Assembly: GCF_039691755.1 (NCBI RefSeq)
Contig: NZ_CP137552.1
Coordinates: 1,302,001 to 1,366,000, forward strand
DNA from: Halomonas sp. Bachu 37
GTDB taxonomy: Bacteria > Pseudomonadota > Gammaproteobacteria > Pseudomonadales > Halomonadaceae
Length of the DNA stretch: 64,000 bases
Reading direction: 5' to 3'
How positions within the stretch are numbered: position 1 is the first letter of the stretch; each line of letters opens with the position of its first letter. The position numbers and the translations under genes were made by a program. This document shows, piece by piece, positions 41,826 through 50,742 of this stretch. The notes beneath the pieces were generated by a model that was given only the letters and a program-made list of their open reading frames with translations, made no database searches and was not told where the DNA came from.

Positions 41826-43685
41826 TTACCTGGTTTGGTTGCGATGTGCCTCCAGCCAGTCCAGGGCGCCGGGAGTACTGCGCCACTGATCGCGCATCAG
41901 CGTCCGGTATTGCCAGGCTTCGGCGCGGGTCCCCGGCTCCACTTGCCCTTGCGCTGGCGGCAACACCGGGCGCGGATTTTCGGCACAGAGGATCGCCAAT
42001 GCGTAGCGATTATGCGCCAACGCTTCCTGCAGGACTTCTTCCGCCTGGTCGAACCGGTCGAGACGATACAGTGCCAAGGCCCGCCCCAGCAGTAACCCCA
42101 GCAGCATGGAACCGTCGTCTTCATTATGTTCGGTAAGTTCCAGTGCCGCATGGTTGCGTCCGTCGCGCAACAGCTGATCGAGTACCAGCTCGCGCAGGCC
42201 CAGGCTGTCTTCGCTATCGATGTGAAGAAGTTGTTCGGCAAGCTGGCGCGACTGTTCACGCGCACCGCGCTCCATCCCCACCACCAGCGCCAGGCCGGTG
42301 CGCAGCAGAATGGCGTTGTCGGCGTCATCCCAGCACAGGCTGCCTTCCCCTTGGGCTCGCGCTTGGTCCAGCCAGCGCGACAGACGCTTGGCCAGCGGCT
42401 CGAGCAAGCTGGGTGCCATCCACGGCAGGCTACCGAAACGGTTGGTCAGGGCGAGGGTGACATCCTGCACGACTTGCGGTGCATCCAGCCACTCCGGATG
42501 CGCGCACAAAGCCGGCATCCATTCCGCGGCTTGGACCCACGGGTCCTCGCGAAAGCCCAGCGTCACCTCTTCATCGACCATCACCTGGAAATGCCGGTGC
42601 CAGGCGGCGAACAGGGTCGCTTCACGTGCACTCACGTGATAGGTAATACGGGCAGCCGAGGCATCGCTTCGCAGGTCCAGCAGCGGCGCGGTGGGCAGGG
42701 CTTCCAGCAGGGCTTGAATCGCGGTCAACGGCGTGGCCAGGTCCTCCTCGGCACTGAGCAGTTGATCAGCCAAGGTGGCGCCCGGGTTTTGCGCAAGCGC
42801 TGCGAGAAACTCGAGCTGGTCGGGATCGAGCTCGCCCTGGCGGGCCAGGCGGCGATACCAGAAGGCCGAACGCTCCTTGGCCTCGGCTTCGTGCCCTTCG
42901 TGGAGCAGCAGCATTGCCTCGATATAGGCCAGGGTCGGAGAGTCGGGAAGCGCCTGCTGCGCCTTGACGAAAGCCGAACGGGCGCTGTCCAGGTCGTCGT
43001 TGTCCAGATGCATCAGGCACAAGCGCTCGAGCGCAACCCCACGCAGAAATAGCGGCCCACGCTCGAGCACGTCGTCGAGCAGGGCGGCACGTTTGCGGGT
43101 GAATCCGCGTTCCTGATACAGATCTATGAGTATTTCGAAGGCCGGCTCTGCCTGTTCCGGCAGGCGAGTCCAGTCGCTGCCATCGAAGAGCGATTCGAGA
43201 ATCTGCATGGCGCGACCGCTCTGGCCGCTTTCCGCCGCAATCAAGCCCGCTTCGAGCAGCGCCTGGGCCGGGGCCTTGCCACTGGCGAGAGCCGCCTTCA
43301 GGGTCGGTCCCTTCCACTCGCGCAGGGAGAGCATCCACATCATCTGGTCGGGAATTTCGGTAGGAAACTGCACCGCGTAACAGCAGTGCTTGAACTTGCG
43401 CCCCGAATCACACCAGCAGGGCTCGTTGCGCCCCGGTGTCGCCAAAGGTTCGCTATCGAATGCCAGACGCTCCAACGGGGTCTGCGACCAGAGAACGGGC
43501 GCCAGCGCCTGGGCAATGGCGATATCTTCCTGAAAGTACCCCGCCCCTTCCGTACGCGCCCAGGCCATGAAATCGGGATAACGTTCCTGTTGCCTGATTG
43601 CCGAGAGTGCCTCGGAGGCAAATCCCAGCAGCTGCTCGACCCATACCGCTAGCATTGCCATCTCCACTGACTTGAAAAGCGCCAT
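41826..43685 (-). CDS. SEC-C motif protein with TPR-like repeats
   Basis: A 619-residue protein, probably cytoplasmic. Residues about 85-102 contain a SEC-C zinc motif (GRNEPCWCDSGRKFKHCC), as found at the SecA C terminus. The rest is a long all-alpha region with TPR/HAT-like helical pairs (for example ALLEAGLIAAESGQSGRAMQ, SARSAFVKAQQALPDSPTLA, and ALYRLDRFDQAEEVLQEALA). Such proteins are seen in pseudomonads and relatives without a known role; binding to ribosome or translocon is possible (inference). It is followed by the UbiB-like kinase upstream on the same strand. Confidence 0.8.
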   Translation of the reverse strand: MALFKSVEMAMLAVWVEQLLGFASEALSAIRQQERYPDFMAWARTEGAGYFQEDIAIAQALAPVLWSQTPLERLAFDSEPLATPGRNEPCWCDSGRKFKHCCYAVQFPTEIPDQMMWMLSLREWKGPTLKAALASGKAPAQALLEAGLIAAESGQSGRAMQILESLFDGSDWTRLPEQAEPAFEILIDLYQERGFTRKRAALLDDVLERGPLFLRGVALERLCLMHLDNDDLDSARSAFVKAQQALPDSPTLAYIEAMLLLHEGHEAEAKERSAFWYRRLARQGELDPDQLEFLAALAQNPGATLADQLLSAEEDLATPLTAIQALLEALPTAPLLDLRSDASAARITYHVSAREATLFAAWHRHFQVMVDEEVTLGFREDPWVQAAEWMPALCAHPEWLDAPQVVQDVTLALTNRFGSLPWMAPSLLEPLAKRLSRWLDQARAQGEGSLCWDDADNAILLRTGLALVVGMERGAREQSRQLAEQLLHIDSEDSLGLRELVLDQLLRDGRNHAALELTEHNEDDGSMLLGLLLGRALALYRLDRFDQAEEVLQEALAHNRYALAILCAENPRPVLPPAQGQVEPGTRAEAWQYRTLMRDQWRSTPGALDWLEAHRNQTR

Positions 43686-43717
43686 AGTCTAGCATGCCCG
43701 TGCCTGCCGGACAGTCT

Positions 43718-44974
43718 TCACGCGTGGCGTTTGCCGTGTGACCAGGCCAATAGCGGCGCGGTTCGTGACGCCATGTCCAAACGCGCCTGCAAGCGCACCA
43801 GGTTCCAGTAATGCCCGTTGAGTGCCCGCGACAACAATAGGGTACCCGCCGGAGGCTGCAACCTATCCATGGCCGCCCACACCTTGGGGGTGAGCTCCCG
43901 CAGGCGCCGATGCACCCGCACATCGCCGAAATCCTGCTTGCCCGGGGCGAACAACGGCGCCACACTTTGTGCGGCCTCGCGGTACAGCGCCAGCGGTGCC
44001 CCCACGCCCTGGCGGCCGCCCATCGCCAGCAGCGCCGTATCCATTGCCACCGGGTCCTGGTCGAGCGTTGCCTCGAGCAAGGCCATCATCGCGTGCAGGC
44101 GCTCTTCAGGCACGGCGATTACTGCGCCGAGGTCGTAGATCACCAGCCGGCCATGGTCATCAGCGGCGAAGTTTCCCGCATGGGGATCAGCGTGAATTTC
44201 ATGGTGAGTGAAGAGCTCGAGGGTGATCCAATCCGCCAACGTAGCGGCGACCTTCTGGCGCGTAGCGTCATCGGCAGTTTCAAGTTCGCGTAGCGGTGTG
44301 CCGGCGACGTATCGCATGGCCAGTACATGCGCACCGGATAGTTCCGCCAAGGGCTCGGGTATGACGATATCGTCGCGATGGGCGTAGCGCTCGCGATAGC
44401 GCGCCAAAGCCGCCGCTTCCGCCTGGTAGTCCAGCTCCTCGCGCAAGCTTGCCGCCAGCTCTTCGAATAGCGCATCGAGTCGCGCCTGAGGCACTTTGAA
44501 CCAGCGCCCCAGCCCCATGATGCGCTTTACCTGCTTTAAATCGCTTTCCAATACTTCCGCCAGGCCGGGATACTGGACCTTGAGCACCACCGTTTCGCCT
44601 GTATGGGTCACCGCCCGATGCACCTGCCCCATCGATGCGCTGGCGAATGGCCGCTCTTCGATGTCACTGAAGTGACGATCGAGCTCGCCATACTGCAGCA
44701 CCAGGGCCTCGTGAATCCGCGGCCACGGCATCGGCTCGGCCTGGCGCTGCAGGCGAGACAGCTCCTCGGCCAGATCCGGCGGCAGCAGGTCGTCCCACTG
44801 GGACGTGATCTGGGCAAGCTTCATAGCCGGACCTTTCAGCTCTGAAAGCCCCTCGAACAGCGCCTCGCCCAGCGCCCGCCAATCCGCCTGGCCGCCCAAG
44901 CGAGTTTTCAGCAGCGCACCGCCGGTACGAGCCCCCAACCCCATCAAACGCCTTGTCCTGCCTCGTTCGCGCAT
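43718..44974 (-). CDS. ABC1/UbiB (AarF) family atypical kinase
   Basis: A 418-residue atypical kinase of the ABC1 family. The family-specific N-terminal motif KGPAMKLAQ (about 46-54) appears in the Ala-for-Gly form; the A-rich loop RPFASASMGQVHRA (about 107-120) replaces the P-loop; VVLKVQYPGL carries the Lys; HADPHAGNF (about 259-267) the catalytic loop, and VIYDLGAV the metal Asp. UbiB proteins support ubiquinone synthesis or lipid metabolism; this one is separate from the ubi operon, so the substrate is uncertain. It is 26 bp downstream of the WaaP-like kinase gene. Confidence 0.9.
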   Translation of the reverse strand: MRERGRTRRLMGLGARTGGALLKTRLGGQADWRALGEALFEGLSELKGPAMKLAQITSQWDDLLPPDLAEELSRLQRQAEPMPWPRIHEALVLQYGELDRHFSDIEERPFASASMGQVHRAVTHTGETVVLKVQYPGLAEVLESDLKQVKRIMGLGRWFKVPQARLDALFEELAASLREELDYQAEAAALARYRERYAHRDDIVIPEPLAELSGAHVLAMRYVAGTPLRELETADDATRQKVAATLADWITLELFTHHEIHADPHAGNFAADDHGRLVIYDLGAVIAVPEERLHAMMALLEATLDQDPVAMDTALLAMGGRQGVGAPLALYREAAQSVAPLFAPGKQDFGDVRVHRRLRELTPKVWAAMDRLQPPAGTLLLSRALNGHYWNLVRLQARLDMASRTAPLLAWSHGKRHA

Positions 44975-45000
44975 CGGTTATTCCTTTGAACAATGTAAGT

Positions 45001-45726
45001 TCAGCAAGCGCGGCGGATGTCCTTCGCCTGCCAACGCCGCTTCATTTCCGTATGCAACCAGTCCCGATAAGGCTCGTCCAGCAACCCCAACTGGCTGACC
45101 GAGCGATACACAACTTGCCGTTGTGCTCGCTTGCCCCGCGGTAGCGAGCGCACATGAGTATCGATCCAGACGATTTCGCCGTTTGGACGGCACAGGAAGT
45201 TCTCCATATGCAGGTCGCGATGGACGTATCCGATACTTGCCAGGCGCAGCAATTCATCGCAAAGACGGGTCAGGAAGGTATGACGCTGCTCTTCGGGCAG
45301 CTGGGTGAAATATTCGGCCCCCGTTACCGCGTTCGCTACATGCTCCATCACCAGCAGCGAGCCCAATCGGTTCCGCTTATCGAAAGAGACTCCCCAAGCC
45401 ATGCACTCGGGAGTTGAAAGACCGGCAGCTCTGATTATCCTCAGGCTGCGTACTTCCTTGCGGGCATCGAACTGAAAGAACAACCGCTTTTCGATGTAGT
45501 CGCGCAATAACCAGCGCAGGAATTTATTCGACCGCGAATACTTGTCTGCCTTGAACTTGGCAAGCGCTCCGCTTTGACTATCAAAATAGAATTCGCTGCT
45601 AGCCGCGCCGTCGAGGCGTCGAGCATGGGCATCCTTGTCTAATTGGTAAGAATGCGGCCTGCCCCGCTGCTGGAAAAGCAAATAGCGGCGAGACGTGCCG
45701 TTAATAGTGATCTTGGTCAGCCTCAC
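45001..45726 (-). CDS. WaaP/InaA-like (lipopolysaccharide-type) kinase
   Basis: A 241-residue protein of the lipopolysaccharide kinase/InaA fold. The catalytic loop is VHRDLHMENFL (about 175-185), with the metal Asp in IVWIDTHV. The N-terminal lobe is basic (KADKYSRSNKFLRWLLRDYI). The GTG at 45726 is chosen because GGAGG is 7 bases upstream; the longer frame starts with TTG without such a site. WaaP phosphorylates heptose I of the LPS core; here no other LPS gene is near, so the substrate is unknown. It is paired with the UbiB-like kinase downstream. Confidence 0.82.
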   Translation of the reverse strand: MRLTKITINGTSRRYLLFQQRGRPHSYQLDKDAHARRLDGAASSEFYFDSQSGALAKFKADKYSRSNKFLRWLLRDYIEKRLFFQFDARKEVRSLRIIRAAGLSTPECMAWGVSFDKRNRLGSLLVMEHVANAVTGAEYFTQLPEEQRHTFLTRLCDELLRLASIGYVHRDLHMENFLCRPNGEIVWIDTHVRSLPRGKRAQRQVVYRSVSQLGLLDEPYRDWLHTEMKRRWQAKDIRRAC

Positions 45727-45933
45727 CGAAGGGCCTCCAGAAGTCCAGGAGCGCCACAATGACGCTCAGATTTTAATGTGTCGTCAATTGGCATTCGATT
45801 CTCACGTTGAGCGAGAAAATCGCCAGGATGTCAGTAACAAAAAAGAAGTTTATCATGTCAGCACACTATCCAAGCCAAGGCGCGATGACCGGTCTCACCC
45901 ACACATAGAGGCAGCGCCAGACTGAGATCCGCC

Positions 45934-47877
45934 ATGCGCCTGATTATCGCCGAGAAACCCAGCCTTGCCCTGGCGATTGCCGAGGCGCTGCCCGGTAGCA
46001 TCAAACGCCAGGAAGGCGCGATCAATTGCGGCGACACCACGGTCACCTGGTGCCTGGGCCATCTGCTGGAACAGGCCGCCCCGGAAGCCTACGACCCTGC
46101 CGACAAACAGTGGCGACTCGACCGTCTGCCCATTGTGCCGAAACAATGGAAACTCGCCCCGCGCTCAAAGGCCCGGGGGCAGTTGGCGGTGATTCGCAAG
46201 TTGATCAAGCAGGCCAGCGAAGTCGTCCACGCCGGCGACCCTGATCGCGAAGGCCAGTTGCTGGTCCAGGAAGTCATCGAGTACCTAAAATATCGCGGCC
46301 CAGTGCAGCGGCTGCTGATCAGCGACCTCAACCGGCCCGCGGTCAGTCGAGCACTGGCCAAGCTGCGTCCCAACGCCGAATACCAGCCGCTTTTTCAGGC
46401 GGCCCAGGCACGCTCCCGCGCTGATTGGCTCTACGGTATAAACCTCACCCGCGCCTGGACGCTGACCGGCCGCCAGGCGGGACACGACGGTGTGCTTTCT
46501 GTTGGCCGCGTACAAACACCGGTGCTGGGCTTGATCGTGCGTCGAGACAACGCCATTCGGGATTTCGTCCCTCATCCGTTCTACCCGCTGTGGGTCGATC
46601 TCAAGGTAGACCAGGGCCAACTGCGCGCCTGGTGGATTCCACAGGAGCACCAGCCGCTCGATGACCAGGGCCGCTTGATTGATCGCGCCCCTGCCGATGC
46701 CTTGGCTTCCCGGCTGCCAGGCGCCTCGGGTCGACTTGCCAAGCTCGACCAGCAGGAGAAGCGCCAGGCACCGCCGCTGCCCTATTCGCTTTCTGCGCTT
46801 CAGGTGGACGCCGCGCGGCGCCATGGGCTTTCCGCGCAGATGGTGCTGGATATCTGTCAGCTACTTTATGAGCGGCACAAGCTGATTACCTATCCTCGCT
46901 CGGACTGCCGCTACCTGCCGGAAGAACATTTTTCGCTTGCCCAGCGTAATCTGACCGGTGCCTGCCAGAATGATGATTCACTGAAGCAATGGCTCAACGG
47001 CGCGGATTTCTCGCTGCGCTCCAAGGCGTGGAATGACAAGCAAGTCGGCGCCCACCACGCCATCGCCCCAAGCGGTAAGCCGGCGGATTTCAGCCAGCTT
47101 TCCGCGACCGAAGGCCAGGTCTTCCGGCTGATCGTGCGCAACGTCATGGCGCAGTTCTACCGGCCGCTTCGTACCTTCGAGGTAAAGGCGGAATTCAACC
47201 TGCTGGATGAAGCCTTCCGCGCCCGTGGCCAGAGCATTCTCGACCCCGGCTGGAAGCCACTGTTCACTACCCGCGATGAAACCCCGCCATTACCACCGCT
47301 GACCCAGGGTGAAGCCTGCCAGGTGCTTGCCGCCGGCGTCGAGGAGCGCGAAACGCGCCCGCCGGAACCCTTCACCGATGCCAGCCTGATCAAGGCGATG
47401 ATGAACATCGCTCGCTACGTGGACGATCCCGCCGTGCGTCGTACTCTGCGCGACACCGACGGCCTGGGTACCGAAGCCACCCGCGCCGGCATAATCGAAA
47501 CCTTGGTGCAGCGCGGCTACCTGGTCCGAAAGCAAAAAGCCCTGCGCGCCACCAGGCTCGGCAGCGCCTTGATCGCCGCCCTGCCCAGCGCCGTGAGCAC
47601 GCCGGAACGTACCGCGCTTTGGGAGCAGCGTCTGCGAGGTATTGCTGAACAGCAGGACGACCCCGGTGCGTTTCAGCACGCCCTGCTCGACGACCTGCGC
47701 AGTCTGCTCAGCCACAGCGACGCGGTAAAGCTCAGGCAGAGCCTGCAAACCGCCCAGGGCGAAGCCGCCGCCCCCGTAAAGCGCGCCGGCAAACCGAAGA
47801 AAAGCTACACAAGGAGAAAAAGTACCGGAAAAAGTACTGGAAAAAGTACCGTAAAGAGCAAGACGACCAGCGGCTGA
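45934..47877 (+). CDS. topB: DNA topoisomerase III
   Basis: A 647-residue type IA topoisomerase that decatenates and relaxes DNA. The Toprim domain starts MRLIIAEKPSLALAIAEALP with the catalytic Glu, and has the DxD motif in HAGDPDREGQLLVQEVIE. The strand-cleaving Tyr is Y320 in LITYPRSDCRYLP. The decatenation-loop region and domain IV follow. The C-terminal tail is basic and ends with three in-frame STGK-type repeats (12-bp DNA unit at 47818-47855), which may be variable. Length matches E. coli TopB (653). Confidence 0.96.
   Translation: MRLIIAEKPSLALAIAEALPGSIKRQEGAINCGDTTVTWCLGHLLEQAAPEAYDPADKQWRLDRLPIVPKQWKLAPRSKARGQLAVIRKLIKQASEVVHAGDPDREGQLLVQEVIEYLKYRGPVQRLLISDLNRPAVSRALAKLRPNAEYQPLFQAAQARSRADWLYGINLTRAWTLTGRQAGHDGVLSVGRVQTPVLGLIVRRDNAIRDFVPHPFYPLWVDLKVDQGQLRAWWIPQEHQPLDDQGRLIDRAPADALASRLPGASGRLAKLDQQEKRQAPPLPYSLSALQVDAARRHGLSAQMVLDICQLLYERHKLITYPRSDCRYLPEEHFSLAQRNLTGACQNDDSLKQWLNGADFSLRSKAWNDKQVGAHHAIAPSGKPADFSQLSATEGQVFRLIVRNVMAQFYRPLRTFEVKAEFNLLDEAFRARGQSILDPGWKPLFTTRDETPPLPPLTQGEACQVLAAGVEERETRPPEPFTDASLIKAMMNIARYVDDPAVRRTLRDTDGLGTEATRAGIIETLVQRGYLVRKQKALRATRLGSALIAALPSAVSTPERTALWEQRLRGIAEQQDDPGAFQHALLDDLRSLLSHSDAVKLRQSLQTAQGEAAAPVKRAGKPKKSYTRRKSTGKSTGKSTVKSKTTSG
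47818..47855. repeat. 12-bp coding tandem repeat in the topB tail
   Basis: Three copies of AAAAGTACYGGA/AAAAGTACCGTA encode STGK-STGK-STVK in the basic C-terminal tail of topoisomerase III. Unit length 12 bp keeps the frame, so copy number change would only alter tail length. Confidence 0.8.
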
Positions 47878-47981
47878 TCGATATTTCTGACGAGATGAGA
47901 TTGATGGCGGCATTAGCGCAATAACGATCCGCTAGCGCTTGGCCAGTCTGCCTTAACCATCACCACGACAGGGCATTCACC

Positions 47982-48908
47982 ATGACGCAACACTGGATAC
48001 TCGGCCCTGGCGCCATCGGTCGCCTGTTGGCATATACAATTACGCCCGTGGCTGCCGTTACGTTGATAGGCCGACGAACGCTGCCCGACCGGCAAGCGCT
48101 GACCACGCCGGAAGGCGAACGGCAAGTGCAGAGCCTGAATGTGACTACGAGCGAGCAGTTGCGTCATGAGGCACCCGTCCCGCCTGCTTACCTGCATATC
48201 ACCACCAAGGCGATGGCGGCGGAAGCAGCGCTAGAAAGTCTTGCAGGAATAATTCATCCCTCTACCCCGCTGGTGCTGTGGCAGAACGGTTTTTCAGCCC
48301 AGCCGCATATTACCCGAGCTTGGACGGGGCCGGTGTTGTGCGCCACCACCACGGAGGGCGCTTATCTATCGGGTAACGAAGACGTAGTGCATGCGGGTCG
48401 CGGGCATACGTTTGTCGGCGATCTGGATAACCGTCATGGGGAGCTGGTGGAAGCTCTGGTTCACACGCTTACCCAAGCGGGACTGGCCGCCACGGCGGTC
48501 AATGATATTCGAAAGCGCCTGTGGCAGAAGCTTGCAGTGAACGCGGCAATCAACCCCTTGGTGGCGCTGCATGGAATACGCAACGGGGAATTGCGTGGCG
48601 ATGCATATTCAGGCCAGGTTGCAGCGGTGGTGAAAGAAGTCGCGGCGATACTTCGTGCCGAAGGCATACCGCCGCCGAGCGGCCAGGGGGAGCAAGCGTG
48701 GTTGGCACTGGTGTGGCAAGTAGTGACCAGCACCGCGAACAACAAGGCCTCGATGCTGCAGGATAGGGAAGCCAAGCGCACCACCGAACGCGGGGCGATC
48801 CTGGGACCACTGATCGAAAGTGCCCGGCGCCACGGGTTATCTTGCGACGTGCTGAAAGCACTCGATGCAGAGATCGCAGCGCTGGAAGCGGATTACTTGG
48901 CCTCATGA
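47982..48908 (+). CDS. panE: 2-dehydropantoate 2-reductase (ketopantoate reductase)
   Basis: A 308-residue NADPH-dependent reductase that makes pantoate for coenzyme A synthesis. The Rossmann motif GPGAIG is at residues 8-13. The conserved Lys of the family is in RKRLWQKLAVNAAINPLVAL (about 174-193), and SMLQDREAKRTTE (about 249-261) holds the Ser/Asp that bind substrate. Length matches E. coli PanE (303). It is convergent with the GST gene, 23 bp apart. Confidence 0.9.
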   Translation: MTQHWILGPGAIGRLLAYTITPVAAVTLIGRRTLPDRQALTTPEGERQVQSLNVTTSEQLRHEAPVPPAYLHITTKAMAAEAALESLAGIIHPSTPLVLWQNGFSAQPHITRAWTGPVLCATTTEGAYLSGNEDVVHAGRGHTFVGDLDNRHGELVEALVHTLTQAGLAATAVNDIRKRLWQKLAVNAAINPLVALHGIRNGELRGDAYSGQVAAVVKEVAAILRAEGIPPPSGQGEQAWLALVWQVVTSTANNKASMLQDREAKRTTERGAILGPLIESARRHGLSCDVLKALDAEIAALEADYLAS

Positions 48909-48931
48909 AGATAAAAACTGCCAGACAATAC

Positions 48932-49558
48932 TCACGATACCGGAATCATCACGACCTTGCGGAAGTTGGGCAGTTCGGTGAGCTCGCGATACCAGCGCTC
49001 CAGGTGAGCGCGCGGTTGCCAGGTCAGGCCGCTGTTGAGCAGGTTGTAAACGAACGGAGCGATGGCGATATCGCCCAGGCCTACGGCGTTGCCGGAAAAC
49101 CATGGCTGCGTTGCCAAGACGTTATCCATCGTTTCGAACAAGCTTTCACAGCCTTGAACAGCCGCATCGATGGTAGCGTTATCGCGCTCCTCGGGCGGTG
49201 TTCTGACATAGCCCATCAATATCACCCGATGGACTGGCGAGAGAGCACTGTTCGCCCAGTCCATCCACTTTTCCATCTGGGCCCGCTCGGCGGGTGAATC
49301 GATCCACAGTGAGCCTTGGCCGTACTGTGCCGCCAGGTAGCGGATGATGGTATTGGATTCCCACAGCACACTTTCGGTGGCGTCATCGTGCAACAACGGA
49401 ACCAGACCGTTGGGGTTCATCGCCCGGTATTGCGCAGTGTCATTGACCCCGTGTTCACGACCAGCCTGAATCTGCTTGAAAGGCAACTCGAGTTCTTCCA
49501 GTACCCACAGCACTTTCTTGACGTTGGTGGAATTGTTCCTGCCCCATAACGTGATCAT
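48932..49558 (-). CDS. Glutathione S-transferase family protein
   Basis: A 208-residue cytosolic GST. The thioredoxin-like N-terminal domain begins [20 protein letters not shown], with Ser/Asn at the active position, and includes the cis-Pro NPNGLVPLL and [14 protein letters not shown] (Glu-Ser glutathione-binding pair). The helical C-terminal domain spans about 90-205 and contains [15 protein letters not shown]. The ATG at 49558 follows GAGGAA. Substrate unknown. Confidence 0.9.
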   Translation of the reverse strand: MITLWGRNNSTNVKKVLWVLEELELPFKQIQAGREHGVNDTAQYRAMNPNGLVPLLHDDATESVLWESNTIIRYLAAQYGQGSLWIDSPAERAQMEKWMDWANSALSPVHRVILMGYVRTPPEERDNATIDAAVQGCESLFETMDNVLATQPWFSGNAVGLGDIAIAPFVYNLLNSGLTWQPRAHLERWYRELTELPNFRKVVMIPVS

Positions 49559-49678
49559 GACGTTCCTCATTGATTGGGCCGCGAATGGCATCGACAGGAG
49601 TTTATCGAAACAGACAGGAATAATGCGCCCCGTACTGCACGATAACGAGCATCACGGGACACACTTTCAAGCATACAA

Positions 49679-49743
49679 TAGGTTCAAGAATTCCGTAGGT
49701 TCAAGAATTCCGTAGGTTCAAGCATTCCGTAGGTTCAAGAATA
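49679..49743. repeat. 17-bp intergenic tandem repeat, nearly four copies
   Basis: The unit TAGGTTCAAGAATTCCG occurs at 49679-49695, 49696-49712 and 49713-49729 (one A-to-C change), then a partial fourth at 49730-49743. It lies between the GST promoter side and the 3' end of the 3-hydroxyisobutyrate dehydrogenase gene. It is a minisatellite, not CRISPR, because there are no spacers. Confidence 0.9.
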
Positions 49744-49760
49744 TAGGAGGACGAAATCGG

Positions 49761-50657
49761 TCACGCGTCCTTGTCCTGGTAGAACTGCATCAAGCTGGAG
49801 AAATCCAGACCACCGTTACCGTTGGCCTTGTGCAGGGTGAAAAGCGAACGCGCCGCCGACCCCATGGGAACGGGAGAAGCGCTGAGCTGGCTGACATCCA
49901 TGGCCAGTCCCAGGTCCTTGTACATCAGATCCACCTGAAAACCGCCCTGATAGCCTTTCGAGGCCGGAGCGTTTTCCATGACGCCGGGATACGGGTTATA
50001 GACGTTCAGCGCCCAGTTGCCGCCGGAGCTCTGTTTCATGATATCCGAGAGCACCGCCGGATCGAGCCCGTTCTTGACGCCCATATTGAGCGCCTCGCAG
50101 GTGCCCGCCATGAGAATGCTCAGGAGCATGTTGTTGCACACCTTGGCGATCTGCCCGGCACCGCTCTCGCCGGCATGGAAGATATTCTTGCCCATCACGT
50201 CGAGGATCGGCTGGGCCTGGGCAAACTGGGCCTCAGAGCCACCGACGATAAAAGTCAGCGTACCCGCCTGCGCGCCACCCACACCGCCGGAGACCGGCGC
50301 ATCGATAAAGCCGATACCATTCTCGGCACCGACGGCGGCCACGCGGCGCGCGGTATCGGCATCGATGGTGGAGGAATCGATCACCAGGGTTTCCTTGCCG
50401 ATGACCGAGAACAGCGGTGAGTCTCCCGTGACGTACAGGCTTTCGACATGCTTGCCGGCGGGCAGCATGGAGATGACGAAATCGGCTCCCGTGGCGGCGT
50501 CCGCAGCACTGCTCGCCACGTTGCAACCCTGTTCCCGGGCTGTCTCCAGCGCCTGCTCGGAGAGATCGAAGGCGTGGACCTCATGGCCGGCCTTCGCCAG
50601 GTTGGCGGCCATCGGCCCGCCCATGTTGCCGAGACCGATAAAGGCGATCTTGCTCAT
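49761..50657 (-). CDS. mmsB: 3-hydroxyisobutyrate dehydrogenase
   Basis: A 298-residue NAD-dependent dehydrogenase that oxidises 3-hydroxyisobutyrate to methylmalonate semialdehyde in valine breakdown. The dinucleotide motif GLGNMGGPMAANL (residues 8-20) is the family signature; FIDAPVSGGVGGAQAGTL is the substrate-binding loop, and the catalytic Lys is in GQIAKVCNNM (about 171). It is the last gene of a minus-strand unit with the hydrolase and the acyl-CoA dehydrogenase. The next enzyme, methylmalonate-semialdehyde dehydrogenase (MmsA), is not in the window. Confidence 0.95.
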   Translation of the reverse strand: MSKIAFIGLGNMGGPMAANLAKAGHEVHAFDLSEQALETAREQGCNVASSAADAATGADFVISMLPAGKHVESLYVTGDSPLFSVIGKETLVIDSSTIDADTARRVAAVGAENGIGFIDAPVSGGVGGAQAGTLTFIVGGSEAQFAQAQPILDVMGKNIFHAGESGAGQIAKVCNNMLLSILMAGTCEALNMGVKNGLDPAVLSDIMKQSSGGNWALNVYNPYPGVMENAPASKGYQGGFQVDLMYKDLGLAMDVSQLSASPVPMGSAARSLFTLHKANGNGGLDFSSLMQFYQDKDA

Positions 50658-50742
50658 GGTAGAAATTCCTTGTTGTTATGCCCGTTGTGGTAAAAGTGGT
50701 TGTAATGACGTTGTGGCCTGCCCGGCACGACATGGATGGCGC

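Noticed and set aside
49679..49743. 17-bp repeats as a CRISPR or plasmid iteron array
   Set aside because: No spacers, no replication gene nearby, and perfect head-to-tail contiguity. Best described as a minisatellite.
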